Assembly: GCA_002150815.3 (NCBI GenBank)
Contig: NDFF03000317.1
Span: 677,839-741,838, forward strand
DNA: 64,000 nt
DNA from: Grammothele lineata
Taxonomy: Eukaryota; Basidiomycota; Agaricomycetes; Polyporales; Polyporaceae
Direction of reading: 5' to 3'
Shown here: piece after piece, positions 35,838 to 47,895 of the stretch
Layout of the letters: every line of letters begins with the position of its first letter
Numbering within the stretch: the first letter of the stretch is position 1
The notes under the pieces: generated by a model
What the model was told of the DNA's origin: nothing
The model's input: only the letters and a program-made list of their open reading frames with translations
Database searches by the model: none
Program-made: the position numbers and the translations under genes

Positions 35838-36844
35838 GCTCTCGGGCGAACCTGAGGTTCTGGTTCGCTGCTGTTGTGTACGTTAGTTCAGCACTCTTTC
35901 TCAGTGATTGATGCTCTGAAATACTCATCACTAAGCTGTATTTTCAGAATTCGAACTATTATCTAAGCTCATATAATGTATCCCTTGTCCTAAACACGGT
36001 CGCTACCAGACGGACACCGTGCGATCGCGCTGGAGGGGCTGTTCCTGAAGTTCGCGATGTTGGAACCCGCGTTTTCCATGTGCTTTTGGTGAGTCTGTTG
36101 AGCGCGCTTCCTCTTCCCGCTAACTTGTCACAATTTATCCCAATACCTGAACAGCCGCTTAAGTCTCGAGGTGAACATTGCTACGCGCGGTTGAGGTACA
36201 CAAGGTACGTCCATCATTACAACTCTCTCGCGTGTGATACCCTGACCCGTAGTAGTAGCAATCTATAGAAGTGCTCCTTTTGACGTGTGCGTCCGGAGTG
36301 CTCATAGAAAGGTCATCAAGTGGCAAGATTCGAACTCGCACTCCGCGGCCCAAGCCACAGAAATGCCCTCCGCGACCTGGAGGGGTGGAGACATTTCTTA
36401 TCGCGCTTCACGGAAGCAGACAGTCCGGTGGCGCCGGAAGTCTGGATATCTGTCTGCAGCTGCGGGCCTGCTGCACAGTGACGTTCGAGCTGAGAGCGTA
36501 CCTTTCTTTTCTTGAAACGCGACTGAAGATGCATTTCCTCAGGCTACCAGTAAGCAAAGCAGTAAGTCACCGATTGTACGCCGTATCAGATCAAGGTAAC
36601 TTACGTTGGTACTGCTTCCAGTGAATGATGGCACTCACGGATTCGGAGGGGGCAAGACGGAGACCAAATCAGAGTCGCGCAGCAGAGGGATTCGGAGTCT
36701 GCCGGCAGCGGCTCGTCTCCCAGCCGGCTGGTAGCGCTAGCACTTCTATTCCCCTCCACGTCCGCCACAACCCCACAAATCTCACTCACGACTCAAGTAC
36801 ATCCGCACACGAACACACCTGACCACTATACCTGATCATTAGGC
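35838..36844. other. intergenic stretch with a tRNA-like repeat
   Basis: About 1 kb between F-box copy 3 and the Rab-like fragment. Apart from the repeat at 36308-36420, nothing is recognised. Confidence 0.5.
36308..36420 (-). repeat. tRNA-like/SINE-like repeat, copy 2
   Basis: Inverted relative to copy 1 at 15481-15593. The B-box-like AGTTCGAATC lies at 36336-36327. Its hairpin is CCCTCC-7 nt-GGAGGG. Relative to copy 1, one G-C pair is replaced by T-A, a compensatory change. Confidence 0.45.
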
Positions 36845-37380
36845 ATGGCTGAGAGGAGCAACTTCGACTATCTGTTCAAGGTGCCTCGCTTTACCGGTCT
36901 ACCGCGAACAGAAAGCGGGTAAGGGCTAGATGTTAATCAATCGTCTTGCGTTCGCTGGGATAGGTCGTCCTTATTGGGGACTCTGACGTCGGAAAGTCGT
37001 ACGTCGCTGTCATTCTCTTCTTACTATGAGTGCTGAACCCATTTTGGCAAACCTTCCAGGAACTGTGCGTACTCGCTTTGACGAGTTCAGGAGCTGGGCT
37101 AGACGTTCTAGCCCACCCGGATACCATAGTGTTGTCGCGTTTCTTTCGTGATGCGTTCAGCTTGGAGAAGAGGTCAACAATTGGTGTCGAGTACGGCGCA
37201 CGGCCAATCAATATTGACGGCAAGACATTGAGGGCGCAGATTTGGGATCGTGGTATGTCACTGCCCCTACTTTCTCATCGTCCCCTTCGACGGCGTTGCA
37301 TACTCATGAATGTACTTCCAGCTGATGGAGAACATTTCCCTGCCATCACCACCGCGTATGTTGTATCTCCCACAGCCTAG
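36845..37380 (+). pseudogene. Rab11/Ypt3-like GTPase fragment
   Basis: Recognisable pieces: 36845-36880 (MAERSNFDYLFK), 36964-36998 (VVLIGDSDVGK, the P-loop), about 37126-37252 (LSRFFRD, then STIGVEYG..INIDGKTLRAQIWDR) and 37322-37380 (GEHFPAITTAY). The order and splice sites match a Rab11-type small GTPase. It is damaged in several ways. The join between the P-loop piece and LSRF is out of phase. The switch-II WDTAGQE has become WDRADGE. The P-loop has Asp for the usual second-last Gly. The frame stops after ~85 residues, just past a GTATGT donor near 37359; the remaining exons are missing. Repeat copy 2 starts about 80 bases further on, which suggests the repeat or a rearrangement cut the gene. 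Confidence 0.75.
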
Positions 37381-37459
37381 CCGCGAGCCATGTTCCATCT
37401 ACATACGAAAACTGTCTGATTGTAGTCATCCGTTTTGTCTCTAGTGTCTCTCTTTCATT

Positions 37460-40400
37460 CATTTCAACGGGACGGCAAGTCACGTAAAGTTTGTGCTCAT
37501 GAATGTGGTGCTTATCTCTTGCCTTATCTGCGCAGCTTTTGGATATCCATAAACACACGACCACGGCGACGGCCTCTCCCGCGGCCGCGGAGGGCGGTAG
37601 TGGAACTTCCCGATCGCGAGCCACAACGGCAGCGATGGCAGGACGGAGGAGATGGGTTCTCTGTCAAGCTGTCAAAGCCTGCCATACGCCACACCACTCA
37701 TCTCCGGCTCTCCGCGGGTAAGACCGGTGTGCCCCTCGGATTCGCCGGTCCTCTGGGCTGAGATCTCTCGCACGCTGCTAGAACTTCGTGTAAGCTGTCC
37801 GGTACGCCGTGTTCTTCCTCGCATGCATTTGCTAGCATAACTGACAAGGTGCTCAATTCCGTCCGTCTCTAAGCACTTTCGCTCGCAGTGACGCTAAGAA
37901 TACCCGAGTGCAACTGCCTGCGCCGCTTCTTTATTTCTGGACATGTCGGGCCGATGTGGGAAGCAGTGAGCGGGGAGCTCCGACTCCTGAGCAGAGAGTA
38001 GACGAACGTAGAAGCGAGGCGATCGTCAGGTCCAGGGTGCGTGGAATCGGTGCGTTCTCCGGCTTTTTCCTTTGAGAGTGCATCTTCCATATCCCGCCCT
38101 TTGTTGTCCACTCACCTCTGGAGATAGTAGTCATGCATATACACGCAATTCCTGCGTCGTTTCCGCGTCGAGCTGTAGGCATCGAATTCATCAAACCCTT
38201 CACCAGGCTGGTTCTCCCTCCGTTTAGGAAATGCCACGCACGTTCGTGGATCTCATTCCTCTTTTTGCTGTCGCGGTCATGCGCTAACGGTTTCTCTATG
38301 TGTATAGTGTACGTTCAAGTCACCCATGACGCGGCGCCACCGGTGTCGACAACACTGACTCCAGAGCCATCTTCGCGCGGTGGGGCGGCGCACTCTTGGT
38401 GCGCGATTCGTGCTAAGCCGTTCGAAAACGTACGCCCCTGGACACCCTTCTCCAAGCGCTAACCCACCTCGGGGACAGCGCGGCGCTCTCATCCCGTGAC
38501 TGACCTTCCGTGCGTATGCGTATACATAACCTCGCTCCCGCCCGTCTTTACTCTAGCACTTACGTCTAGCTCGCCGCTGAAGTTTACGCACAAGCTCAGG
38601 CTTCGGCTTGGCACGCCCTTCCTTCGAAGTTCGGGCCCGTGCGCCTCTCTTCTGCCGCGTGCCAAGGACGCCTGGCCGCACTCACAAGCCCGTGCCGGCC
38701 GCTCAGAAAGGCGTGATGCGGATGCTCAGTTACTTCATCGCTTGTATGTGTTGAACTAGCTATATGCTTGGCTGGTGCTAACGACTAATGCGGTTCAGGT
38801 GGTATTATGTACGATGCGTCGAGATTGCCGCTGAAGGTCGCCGTGAGGTCTGTCTTACTCGAAAGCTTGAGAGTTGAGGGATTAACGCTACAGGACCGGT
38901 GCTGCTCGCGGAAGCTCACGAGACCATCTGGTGATCACTGGTGCCCCGCTCGAGCTTCGAGGGCTCCTTCGGTGCGGGGTTATGACCTACAGTTTGTATC
39001 GGCGCGACGGGCTCTCAGTTGCCCGCGAACGCTGTTATGCGCCGTTCGCGCGGTGCGTACTTACTGGATCACCCAGCGCACGGCGGCACCTTATCCAAGC
39101 GCCACATCTCGCGACCGTCGGTCATTTCGTACTCGATTACCTTCGCGGGATTAGATGACTTGCTTGGCCACCAGATGTGAAGGCCTCCTCCATCCTAGTA
39201 AGGACTTATGACCCCCCGGCGGGATCACCTCGAAGGACGCTGACGTCGTGACCCACAGATTCAATGAGAAAATTCCACGTTCATCTCCGACTAGGAACGC
39301 CGCGCACCCTGGCGCGGGGGGGCGCGCGGGAGGCGCATCCTGCCTAACTTCCTCGGCTCGATCGAGAAGACGTGCTCTCGTGGCCACTCCCCGGGCGCCC
39401 TACAGTCGACACGTACAGAACACGTATGTACGTGGCTGCCAGTATTGCCCCAGATCGACACGCTCTCAGGCCGGGACGTCGACATCGACGTACGTCTCTC
39501 GCCAAGGTGTTCCTTTGGACGCTTTTTGGGCCCACGCGCGGGGGTCGCGCGCGTTCTCGAGAATCGCCGTGCCTTTGGCATCTACTTGCGGCCTGATACC
39601 GCGCCCCGCGCCCAGCGGCAAGCGTCGCGCCAACTGCTCATTCGAACTTCGTGCGCGGGTTCGAATTCTGCTCGCGCGCGAAGTTCGAAGGTGCGCGGTC
39701 GCGTGACGACGTGCCGCGTCGTCAGCGTGGGCCGGCGGCCTCACGCCGACGCGTCTGAGAGCCTCGTGTAGCACGTTCGGTGCGCTCGCGAGGCGTGCCC
39801 AGCCAGAATACGTCGGTGGTTTCGTCTCGTGCGTTCCGGTGTTGTACGTGCTGTGTCGTTCCTTTGTATGTGGGCGATATAATCTGTGACATTTCCTGGG
39901 AGCCGATCTAGGATTGCCAGTGTGTTTTTCTCAGGCAGCACTCGCAACGCATTGACTAGGGCTCGTGTTACCGAGGTGTCCGCGTAGAGCTTGATGTCGA
40001 AGAGCTGCATGCGATTGGTCTAGGCCCGAGTAGCCTCTTCCGCCCTGTTGTGGACATGAGCAGGCGGCATTACCGATCTAGCAATGATGCAACCTGCGCG
40101 GAGGTGAGTATAATCGTCGGTCTTCTTCATTCCATTTCGGGCGCTGCTTCGCGGATAGCTCGCGATGCGTCGCAGTCCAGGCCACCCATCGTCGGGTGCG
40201 CCCCTCGGGGCCTTCGGACAAGGAGGCATCCTATGCCTCGTGTTCGAATACCTGCGTGGACGTCCTTCATGAAGGAATTCTTTCGATTTCGATTCCCTCA
40301 CGCACCTCTGCTATCTATGTAAATCGCATCGCACCCGCCCCGATAATCGATCTCCCGATACCCCACGTTCATCTCATATACGTGCACGCTGCGCCTCCCG

Positions 40401-41170
40401 GTGTCGCGGGGCGCGAAGCTTTGTTTCCTGAGGCCGCGTGCGTGCCCCTGGCCCACGCCTGCCCGCATAGGACCCCCAGACACACATTCATGTCGCGTAC
40501 GAGGAAGTGTGCTGCTCGCGCGCACACGCGTGGTCTGTACGTGCCTCGAGGAGGACTACGCGGTGGCCACTGGCCCTCGCTTAGTCGACTTCGCGAACCC
40601 CGTAGGAAGTCTGCGCACGGGCGAGCGGGCGGAGTGTAAATGACAAGCCAAGGGAGACGAAGTCGCGCTCCGCATTCAGTGCGTTGTGCAGGGTCCCCCG
40701 CGCGAGTGAATCCTCGTATACATATTCAGGGTGCGCACCCTCAGCTCATCGCCGGCGTCGCGCCCGCGCGTGCTCGTTCCTGCTTCGGATACCACTATGT
40801 AGGGGAAAAGGGCTTGACTGCACAGCGTCCCGGGACGTAGCATCGCCGTGCGCGCAGTAAGGCCGAGACGACCGCGCACGGCGCGCCGAGACTAAATGCC
40901 CTTGCCAGTGTTTGCCCGCCCACGGACCACGCGCGGTTTGGCCTCGCGCGGCTCTGCGTGCTTCTCGTTCTCAGAGGTGCGACTCACTGATCGGTGTATG
41001 TAGTATGCGTAGTCTTGGCACTCGATGGTCTCGATCGGGACGAGATGAACAGGAGGACGTGCCGAAGGTGCTCGTCCGCGCTCCGCGTTCCGCGCGCCGT
41101 GCGCGCTCCGTGGATGGGGCTGATGACGAGGTGTACATGGCAAAAAGTGGGATGCGGGCCGCGTATGCCA
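37460..41170 (-). repeat. ~3.6 kb dispersed repeat, copy 2 (inverted)
   Basis: Reverse complement of 10.52-14.14 kb, colinear throughout. One peptide is better kept here than in copy 1: minus-strand 40010-39860 reads QLFDIKLYADTSV and then LPGNVTDYIAHIQRN. Copy 1 has an equivalent that is frame-shifted after the first dozen residues. A GTGAGT splice-donor-like site (plus strand, near 40100) is also kept in both. This hints that the element once carried a transcript, but I can assemble no gene. Ends are approximate. Confidence 0.8.
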
Positions 41171-41461
41171 TGGAACGGGATCGTTTGAAGCAGCAACGGC
41201 GGGCTAGGGCATCCCAGTGTCACTGGTGGTTGTGCTTTGCGGACGCCTGTAGTGAGCAACTGGCCAGAGTCAACAAGAGGGATACCCATCAATATATCTC
41301 CCTTTATATCGGTAGCAACTGAGTTCGTAAGATATGAGTTCAATGTAATCAGTGGATAGTAAAATGTACTGTAGATAAAGAAGGGAATGAGAAATATAAG
41401 AAATCTAAGAAGGAAAGATTTCACCAGAATCGTGAACAGACCTGGGAGTAGTGTAGCGCCA

Positions 41462-42490
41462 CTATATTGACAACGTCGTATCTATGTCGTACATGTCCTT
41501 CGGGTTGATTTCGGAGAAGAGTAGGCATCCAGGATGTCGGAGGACCTCCGACCAGTCGTCCAATGGCTTCCATTGCCACGTCTTCCTCCCCTTTACGAGC
41601 TTCCCCACGTCCGGCTGAGTCTTCGTCATGTCCACAGGGATCCGGAGGGTGACCCCCGTGTTGACAGCTGCGCGATGCAGCGTGAGCACGTCGCGCGCGA
41701 GGAGCCGTGCCTGCTCCGGGCTGAGTCGCCCCACCTCGACTGGATCGGGCTTGTATACCGGGTACTCCCTATGCGTCGAGAGGCCCGTGTCCCCAATGAC
41801 GAACTCGGCTGGAATCGCTCCCGCGAACGTGCGGCGCCACTGCGCGAGGTGTCCGTTGCGCGCGCGCATGTCGCGCTCGATCTCGGCGCACCCCGTGCGG
41901 CACGCGGCCCACTCCGTGCGGAAGGTGTAGCTCTCCTCGCGCCGCTTGAGCGCGACGGAGACGATCCGGAACGCGAGCGCGGGGTTCCCGCCGTCGTTGT
42001 AGTCGTGCGCGCCGGGGGGCACGGAGAGCGTGAGGACGACGCCGTGCGTCGCGCCCTGCACGATGCGGTCGATGTCTGAGGAGGAGTCCGCTTTGACGCG
42101 GACGGCCCAGCCGACGATGATGTTGAGCGCGTTCGAGTGGTGTACCATCCAGTCGCCGGCTCGGGCGCTCAGCGCGGCTTTGGTAGAGTATCCCGTGGCG
42201 TCGCGGAGCGATGCGCTCCCTGCAGAGCGACACATTTGCCTGTCGTGGAAGCCGTCGTCCAGTGAGTGGGATGGAACGCATAGCGCTAACATCGCGTAAC
42301 ATCAGTAGATGACGACTGACTTATGAGTAGGCCAGTGGCTTCTTTGACACTCCCGGCTGCAATAAGCTGCGACTTTGCATCCCGTGCACTGTTTCAACTC
42401 GGCCTTGCTCTCGGCGTGTTTCATGCAGTTCTGGCAAACATATTCAGGACCGCGGTTCATTCGCTTATAGATGTCGAGCGTGGGCTGCAT
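41462..42490 (-). CDS. MYND zinc-finger protein B (class 2 body)
   Basis: Exons 42490-42321 and 42239-41462; 315 residues. The intron is 81 bp with GTCAGT donor, phase 2. The finger spans about residues 19-60: CQNC, QCTGC, YCSREC, WPTHK, then QMC from exon 2. The body carries the class 2 signatures: [24 protein letters not shown] and [16 protein letters not shown]. It ends with [11 protein letters not shown]. This gene opens the 22 kb array and is followed on the same strand by gene C, 304 bp upstream. The function of the body is unknown; a MYND finger suggests protein-protein contact in nucleus or cytosol. No signal peptide or membrane segment. Confidence 0.88.
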
Positions 42491-42794
42491 GGCGGTAGAG
42501 GTTCAAGGGCACGCGGTGCCGTAAAATTGCCGATACTTACTAGCCGATGACGATCCCGGAGAAATCCGGCCCGCTGGTGGGGAACTCAAGTGGTTCTTGT
42601 ACGACTCTAAGTTAGCTCGTCCTTAATTCGTCCCCAATCCATTGCACGCCATTCTAAGCTGCAAGAATACACTACTTGCTGTATCAAACACGATATAAAG
42701 CTTCATAATGGTACAATGTACCTCAACGCAGCTGCTGAGAAGAATGCGACACTCTCGAACATAACTACTTGTTTAAGTTGTACCGTGACTTACC
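42491..42794. other. spacer between MYND genes B and C
   Basis: 304 bases forming the upstream region of B and 3' side of C. Nothing else recognised. Confidence 0.5.
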
Positions 42795-43818
42795 CTATAT
42801 CCCGAGAGAACCCCCGCGAACAGACAAGCGTCTTCCCATACGCAAAACCTCCTCAGGACTCGGCCCACACGATAAAGTGCAATCCGGAAGCCCCGAGACC
42901 GTTCTCCAGTCCCAACTCTTCATCTGCTCCCACTTCCACGACTTCTTCGATGCACGTCGGGAGAAAATACCAACGTCTGGGTCTTCGTCCTCGTCGCGCG
43001 CCTCGTCCGTAGGCACCCGGAAGACAACGCCCATTGCGATCGCGGTGCGATAAAGAGTGACGACGTCCTCCGTGATCTGACGAACACGTTGGACGCCCAA
43101 ACTCGCTACTTGTCGTATGTTGGCCTTGTAGATGAGATGCTGCTTGGACACGGAGATCTCGGTGCCGTCCACGACGTATGTGCAGGCCACTGCTCCCGCG
43201 TATGCGGAATTGAAGGTGCCGGCGCCGAGATAGCTCTTCGTGAAGCCTTCGAGGCTGACGCATTCCGCGCGCAGCTCCGCCTTCTTGCCCTTTAGCACGG
43301 GATGCTCGGCGTACTTTGCGAAGGTGTTCGATTCGACACGGAAAGCGGTCGCGGGGTTGCCGTCGTAGTTTGCGCTGTTCACGGCGGAGACGGTGATAAC
43401 GACAGTGCGCGAGCCTCCCTCCAGAAGGTCGCCAGGGGTCTGTGTCGTCCCGCGGATAGTCATGTCGATGATCTCGATGAGGGCGTAGGAGTGTGCGTTG
43501 ACCCACTCTTCGAGGCTCTTCATAAGAGCCATGGGAGAAGCGTAGCCGGTCTTCTCTTGGATTCCTGACCGGGCCTTAGACGTGCGACACATGGATCTGT
43601 AGGACGACATCAGCGAAGGTCCACGGCTAAGGAGGCGATGTGGGAACATATACTCACTTATGAGCCGGCCAAGCCTTCTTCTGGCATTCCTTGCTGCAAT
43701 ATGCAGCAGAACCGCATCCGGCACACTTTCGGAGCTTGGACCTATCCTCGCTGTATTGGCAGAAACCGCAGTAGATCTTTGGAGGGGCTAGTGTCGGGTC
43801 GTTGTACAGATCCACCAT
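42795..43818 (-). CDS. MYND zinc-finger protein C (class 2 body)
   Basis: Exons 43818-43658 and 43596-42795; 320 residues. Intron 61 bp (GTGAGT..TACAG), phase 2. The finger covers about residues 17-57: CGFC, KCAGC, YCSKEC, WPAHK and SMC across the intron. The body has class 2 motifs: YDGNPATAFR, YAGAVACTY, TEDVVTLYRTAIAMGV and KKSWKWEQMKSW. The last ~12 residues (RMGRRLSV..) do not fit the hydrophobic MY-type ending of the other class 2 members, so a late frameshift is possible. The first exon is too short for a simple ORF scan and was found by its zinc ligands. Confidence 0.87.
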
Positions 43819-44949
43819 TGTGGCTGGAGAGGATCAACGTGGACCAACGGATCGCGGCGTCGCGACGAGAGCGGTGGCTTCAGACTCGGCGAACGTCGAA
43901 GTGGAAGAGAGAAAAGTTTAGCCGGATGAGTCGTCAAGCCGTGCTATGCATTCTGTCCAGAAATGGTAACGTTTCAAAGCCAAGCGGCAAGCGGGCCAAG
44001 CGTCGAACTGTGTCTGTTAGCATAAGAGTTGGTCCACTCCGACAAGTGTACAGCAGAGTTTACAGAAGACTCAGGCCGTGAGGCGTGGACCAGAAACTTG
44101 CAAGAACGTAGCTGAGCCTAGGCGCCCGCCTTGGTTCGTCGAAGCCTCTTCAGAGGATGACGTCATGATGGTCCGTGCGCTTCAAATACTGCTCGGACCG
44201 CCATCTCCGACGCGTCGCGACGTTCCGCCCTTCTCCTTGCAGGAGCATTTTGGCTTTCGACCTACCTTCAGTGCTCTATCATTCAGACCACCGTTCAGGC
44301 CTTTCATTTTCTTATATATTCTCTGTCGAGTACCTCCGCGTGTGTCGCGAGGTATTGATGAGGTGTCCAGATTCAACGGCTCGCCTTGACGCTGCAAATT
44401 ATGACACCACCTCTTCGAGCACAGATAAACCATTGTGGCTCTTGGCGTACTCTTTCTACGCTGCGGTGCAAGAATGCTGACACTCTCGAAAACATCGTAC
44501 TCCCTGGGTCCTTACATAGGCTCAGAAGGAATAAATCAGCTGTCTATGACACGACGACGGCGCAGTCCGCGTTATTATCCATAGTTTTCGTCATCATGCC
44601 GGGGATTCCGGGTTAGGAGACTCATCAAGGGGCAGGCGTACTGGCGGGCGCGCGGATCTCTCAAGGTGCGTCATCATTGCAGCATGACCTCCGACCGAGA
44701 CGGAGGGAGGAAGGTTGCCGGGAGATCAACGCACCACACAGCGTTGCATGTTTGTGCAGTGGCGATTCCGGCACCCACCACCTGTCACTGATCCACACAT
44801 CCAACTCCTCTCGTGCTCCTTCCGTGGCATGCGGTTCTCCTTCAAGTGGGTGCTCGGGTGAAGGAGAAGGCGCTCTGTTACCAGGAGTAGTACACATATA
44901 AAATGCGGCCTGTGCCCTCATTCGTCTCGTTTCACCTGACTTGCCAACG
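43819..44949. promoter_or_regulatory. divergent region between MYND C and GH43
   Basis: No gene seen. It contains TGACGTCAT at 44158-44166 (CRE-like), then 14 bases shared with the region at 55487-55501, and CGACGCGTCGCGACG at 44208-44222. The TATA box of the GH43 gene lies at its right end. Confidence 0.55.
44897..44903 (+). promoter_or_regulatory. TATA box of GH43 gene
   Basis: TATAAAA lies 47 bases before the ATG at 44950. Confidence 0.6.
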
Positions 44950-46217
44950 ATGAAGCTGTCTATCCTCGCATCACTTCTTTCCCTAGCAAGCTTTACGCTC
45001 GCTACTCCCGGCCCTCTTCCGGGTGGAGGTACGTACTAAGTTCTCCTTTCGTTCAGACTCTCGAGTCACAAACACTCTTCGTTTCAGGGAACGTCACGGT
45101 TCGCGACCCCGCGTTGTGGTACAATGGCGATAGCAAGAAGTACTTCTTGTTCTCCACCGGCAAGAACATCCGCATGTTCACCAGCCCATCACTGAAAGGG
45201 TATGTCCGCTATCATGTCTGATGTCAATAGTACGATCCTAACTGGTCACGCGTCCAGCCCTTGGGAGAAAGCCGGGAGCGCATTGCCGAACGGCTCTAAG
45301 ATCCCAGAGAACGGCCGCGGTTACTGGGGTCCGGACATCAACTCCGTCGACGGCAAGTACGTCCTGTACTATTCGCTCTCCGCGACCCTCGACCAGAATT
45401 CGACGACGGGTGTCGCGACCAGTCCGACGATGGAGTCCGGTTCGTGGACGGACCTCGGCGAGGTGTTCCGGTCAAGGGAGGGCCAGCGGTACAACGCCAG
45501 TGAGTGATGTTGCGGAAATCTGCGCCGTCCTCGTTTCACCACACTGACCTGCGACACCGCTTCAGTCGCAGCGAACCTAATCCATTCCGATGGGCTCAAG
45601 ATGACATATGGCTCTTACAATGATGGAATATTTCAGAGTGCTCTGAAGGACATACAAACGCTTGCATCTGTAAGTGTTATTCACAGTAGACATGACGCTT
45701 TCTGATTATCCCCTTTATAGCATGCACCCGGGAAGCACCTCGAAGGAGGTGGGAACCGCCCTTCCGAAGGCGGATTTGTGTACAAGCCCAACAGCTCGGA
45801 ATACTACTTCCTTTTCTTCTCCGACGGATTCTCCCCAGCACCCAACGTATGTCTGAGTCACTGTCATTCCCTCACGTATCCACTGACCGCTGTCCGGTAC
45901 TGCAGGCAACCCGTCCTCCCCCCGGAAAGGAGTACAAGGTCCTCGTCGGGCGTAGCATGAACGTCTCGGGCCCGTACGTCGACAAGGACGGCCATGACTT
46001 GACCGAAGACCGTGACCCGCCGACGGGCTCGCTCGTGCTGGGCTCGCACGATAACGTGTACGCCCCCGGCTCGGCGAGCGTGATCGCGGACCCTGTCAGC
46101 GGCCGGGACGTGATGGTCTACCACTGGGTCCGGAACGAGACGCAGCTTGGTAGGGCGCACCTGGGTATCAACTTTTTGAACTTCTCGTCTGGCTGGCCTG
46201 TGCTAGTAGATGAGTAG
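44950..46217 (+). CDS. GH43 family glycoside hydrolase, arabinanase-like, secreted
   Basis: Six exons: 44950-45028, 45088-45199, 45258-45499, 45566-45669, 45721-45846 and 45906-46217; 324 residues. An 18-residue signal peptide (MKLSILASLLSLASFTLA) marks secretion. The five-bladed propeller family's three acidic residues are visible: Asp33 in VRDPALW (general base), Asp90 in YWGPD (pKa modulator) and Glu195 in SEGGFVY (general acid). That points to an active enzyme, most likely acting on alpha-1,5-arabinan of pectin; xylosidase activity cannot be excluded. Several N-glycosylation sequons (NVT, NSS, NVS, NET, NFS) agree with export. It is the only non-MYND gene inside the array, and a decayed second copy lies at 56118-56380. 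Confidence 0.92.
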
Positions 46218-46717
46218 ATGCTCCAGTAGGCTATGCGACTTGTGTAACTATCGATGTGGAGATGGTCTGGTAGACCGTTAAAATGCGGATATCGATATGT
46301 CATGGAACCGAGCAAGGACATTCTATTATATGTATGTGGATACTGAAATCCCCACCGCTGACTAGGGCTCGCATAGACGGGACATGAACTGCTTCGGAAA
46401 TTGTAATGTCATCTATTGGCCCTTTCCGTCGCGTCTGCAGCCCCGGGTACGCGAGAAGGATGCAGAGCCTCGGCCCACTTGGGCTCTTGGAGGGAGAATA
46501 GCGGTCTATTATGATGTCATCCCTCGGGCCGAATGCGGGCCGGCGCTTCCGGCACGACGCGTCGCGACGCGTCGCAGATCGGGTGTGCCCTGAGACGGAG
46601 CACCAGTCTGCTTGTTTCTGCTTTGTGCGGCTGCTCGCCGGCTCTCAGTGCTCGCTTACCAGACGGACTCTCATCTGGTGTTTACCTCCTCCATTTTCCT
46701 CTTCGTCGAGTTCTTCC
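46218..46717. promoter_or_regulatory. upstream region of MYND D with 20-bp palindrome
   Basis: Holds TGATGTCAT at 46512-46520 and the perfect palindrome CGACGCGTCGCGACGCGTCG at 46555-46574, which contains two ACGCGT boxes (MCB-like). It lies about 145 bases before the ATG of gene D. Confidence 0.5.
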
Positions 46718-47895
46718 ATGCCAGCGCTTGTCGACGCTCTCCAAGCAAGTTTTCCGACGTTCTCCGTCCCTTCCAGTACTCGTTGCGACGCCTGTGGAAA
46801 AGCGGGCACTAGAGAAACGCTCAAGCGATGCTCTGGGTGCGAGGTGGCGCGATATTGCAGTCGGGCCTGCCAGAAGAAGGCGTGGAGGGATCATAAGTAA
46901 GTGCTCGTCTGTCTATATGCAGCTGCTACCAGAGCAGTATGATAGACGCGGTTCGGACGTGCCAATTGAGTCACGATTAGACCGAACTACTCCTGTAATG
47001 GCTCAGATACTAGAAAGTAGCTGCGCCGTTGCCCCAGGAAATATGAGGGCTCGCATTGACACCGCATATACTGACTCGATTCTAATAACTTAGGTCTCTC
47101 TGTCGGGCTTCCACGGAGGAACAGGCCGCCGCTTGCGCCGAGCAAGGCTACCGTGCGCCGTTGTCAGTCATCGACAAAGTCCACAAGTGGGTATATGCAC
47201 ACCATCACGCCATCACCATCATTGTCAACGTACTTCTGCGCTCTTCTACTTCCTCCTTCGATGTGGACGATTTTCTGGACGCGTCCTCGGGCTTATGCGT
47301 CATGCTGAAGACCCTCACGGATCGCGTGGCGGACGACATTTTCGGAGAAGGGAACCCCGCGAGAGACCTCAGCCTGTATGGAACTTTAGCTGTCAACAAA
47401 GATGACTATCCCGCGATCCGCGACGAATGGGACCGTCTGCAAGCCCAGCGGCGCAAGAAGGATGCCGAGCTTCGGCGCGGGACTGGCGATGGTGCACCCG
47501 GCCCGCGCTTTGCGGGCGTCGTCCCCGTGGTTATTGCGGTATACAACACTGGAATCTTTGTACACCACCAATGCCCCGTCTACCGATGTCGTCGAGCGAG
47601 TAGCATCCCCACGACAAATTTCGGACGCAAGGTGCTCGGTGACCTCGTTACAGTCTGCACTGGGGCCATCAACCATGGCTTCATCTTTCGACCCGCCCCG
47701 AACCCGGAGGAACCCGTGCCAGTGGTCGGTGGACTAGTCCGTTCGGGGTCTAAGAAGTCGTGGAAGTACACGGTTGCTTCTCCAGACTTGTGGTCATGGA
47801 GGCTGTTCACGGTGGGCCTCCCTCAGATTCCCGGGTTTGCGCTCAAGACAACGCTCTCGTGCGAGGATATGTTTAGGTTCTATTACTCTATGTGA
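46718..47895 (+). CDS. MYND zinc-finger protein D (class 2 body)
   Basis: Exons 46718-46896 and 47094-47895; 326 residues. The 197 bp intron is by far the longest of the MYND set, phase 2 (GTAAGT..TTAG). Finger at about residues 23-63: CDAC, RCSGC, YCSRAC, WRDHK then SLC. Class 2 body: WVYAHHHAITIIV, NPARDLSLYG, FAGVVPVVIAV, CPVYRC and LGDLVTVCTGAINHGF. It ends SKKSWKYTVASPDLWSW and MFRFYYSM. The open frame continues upstream of the ATG, but a start at 46718 gives the family's N-terminal length. It is convergent with gene E. Confidence 0.88.
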
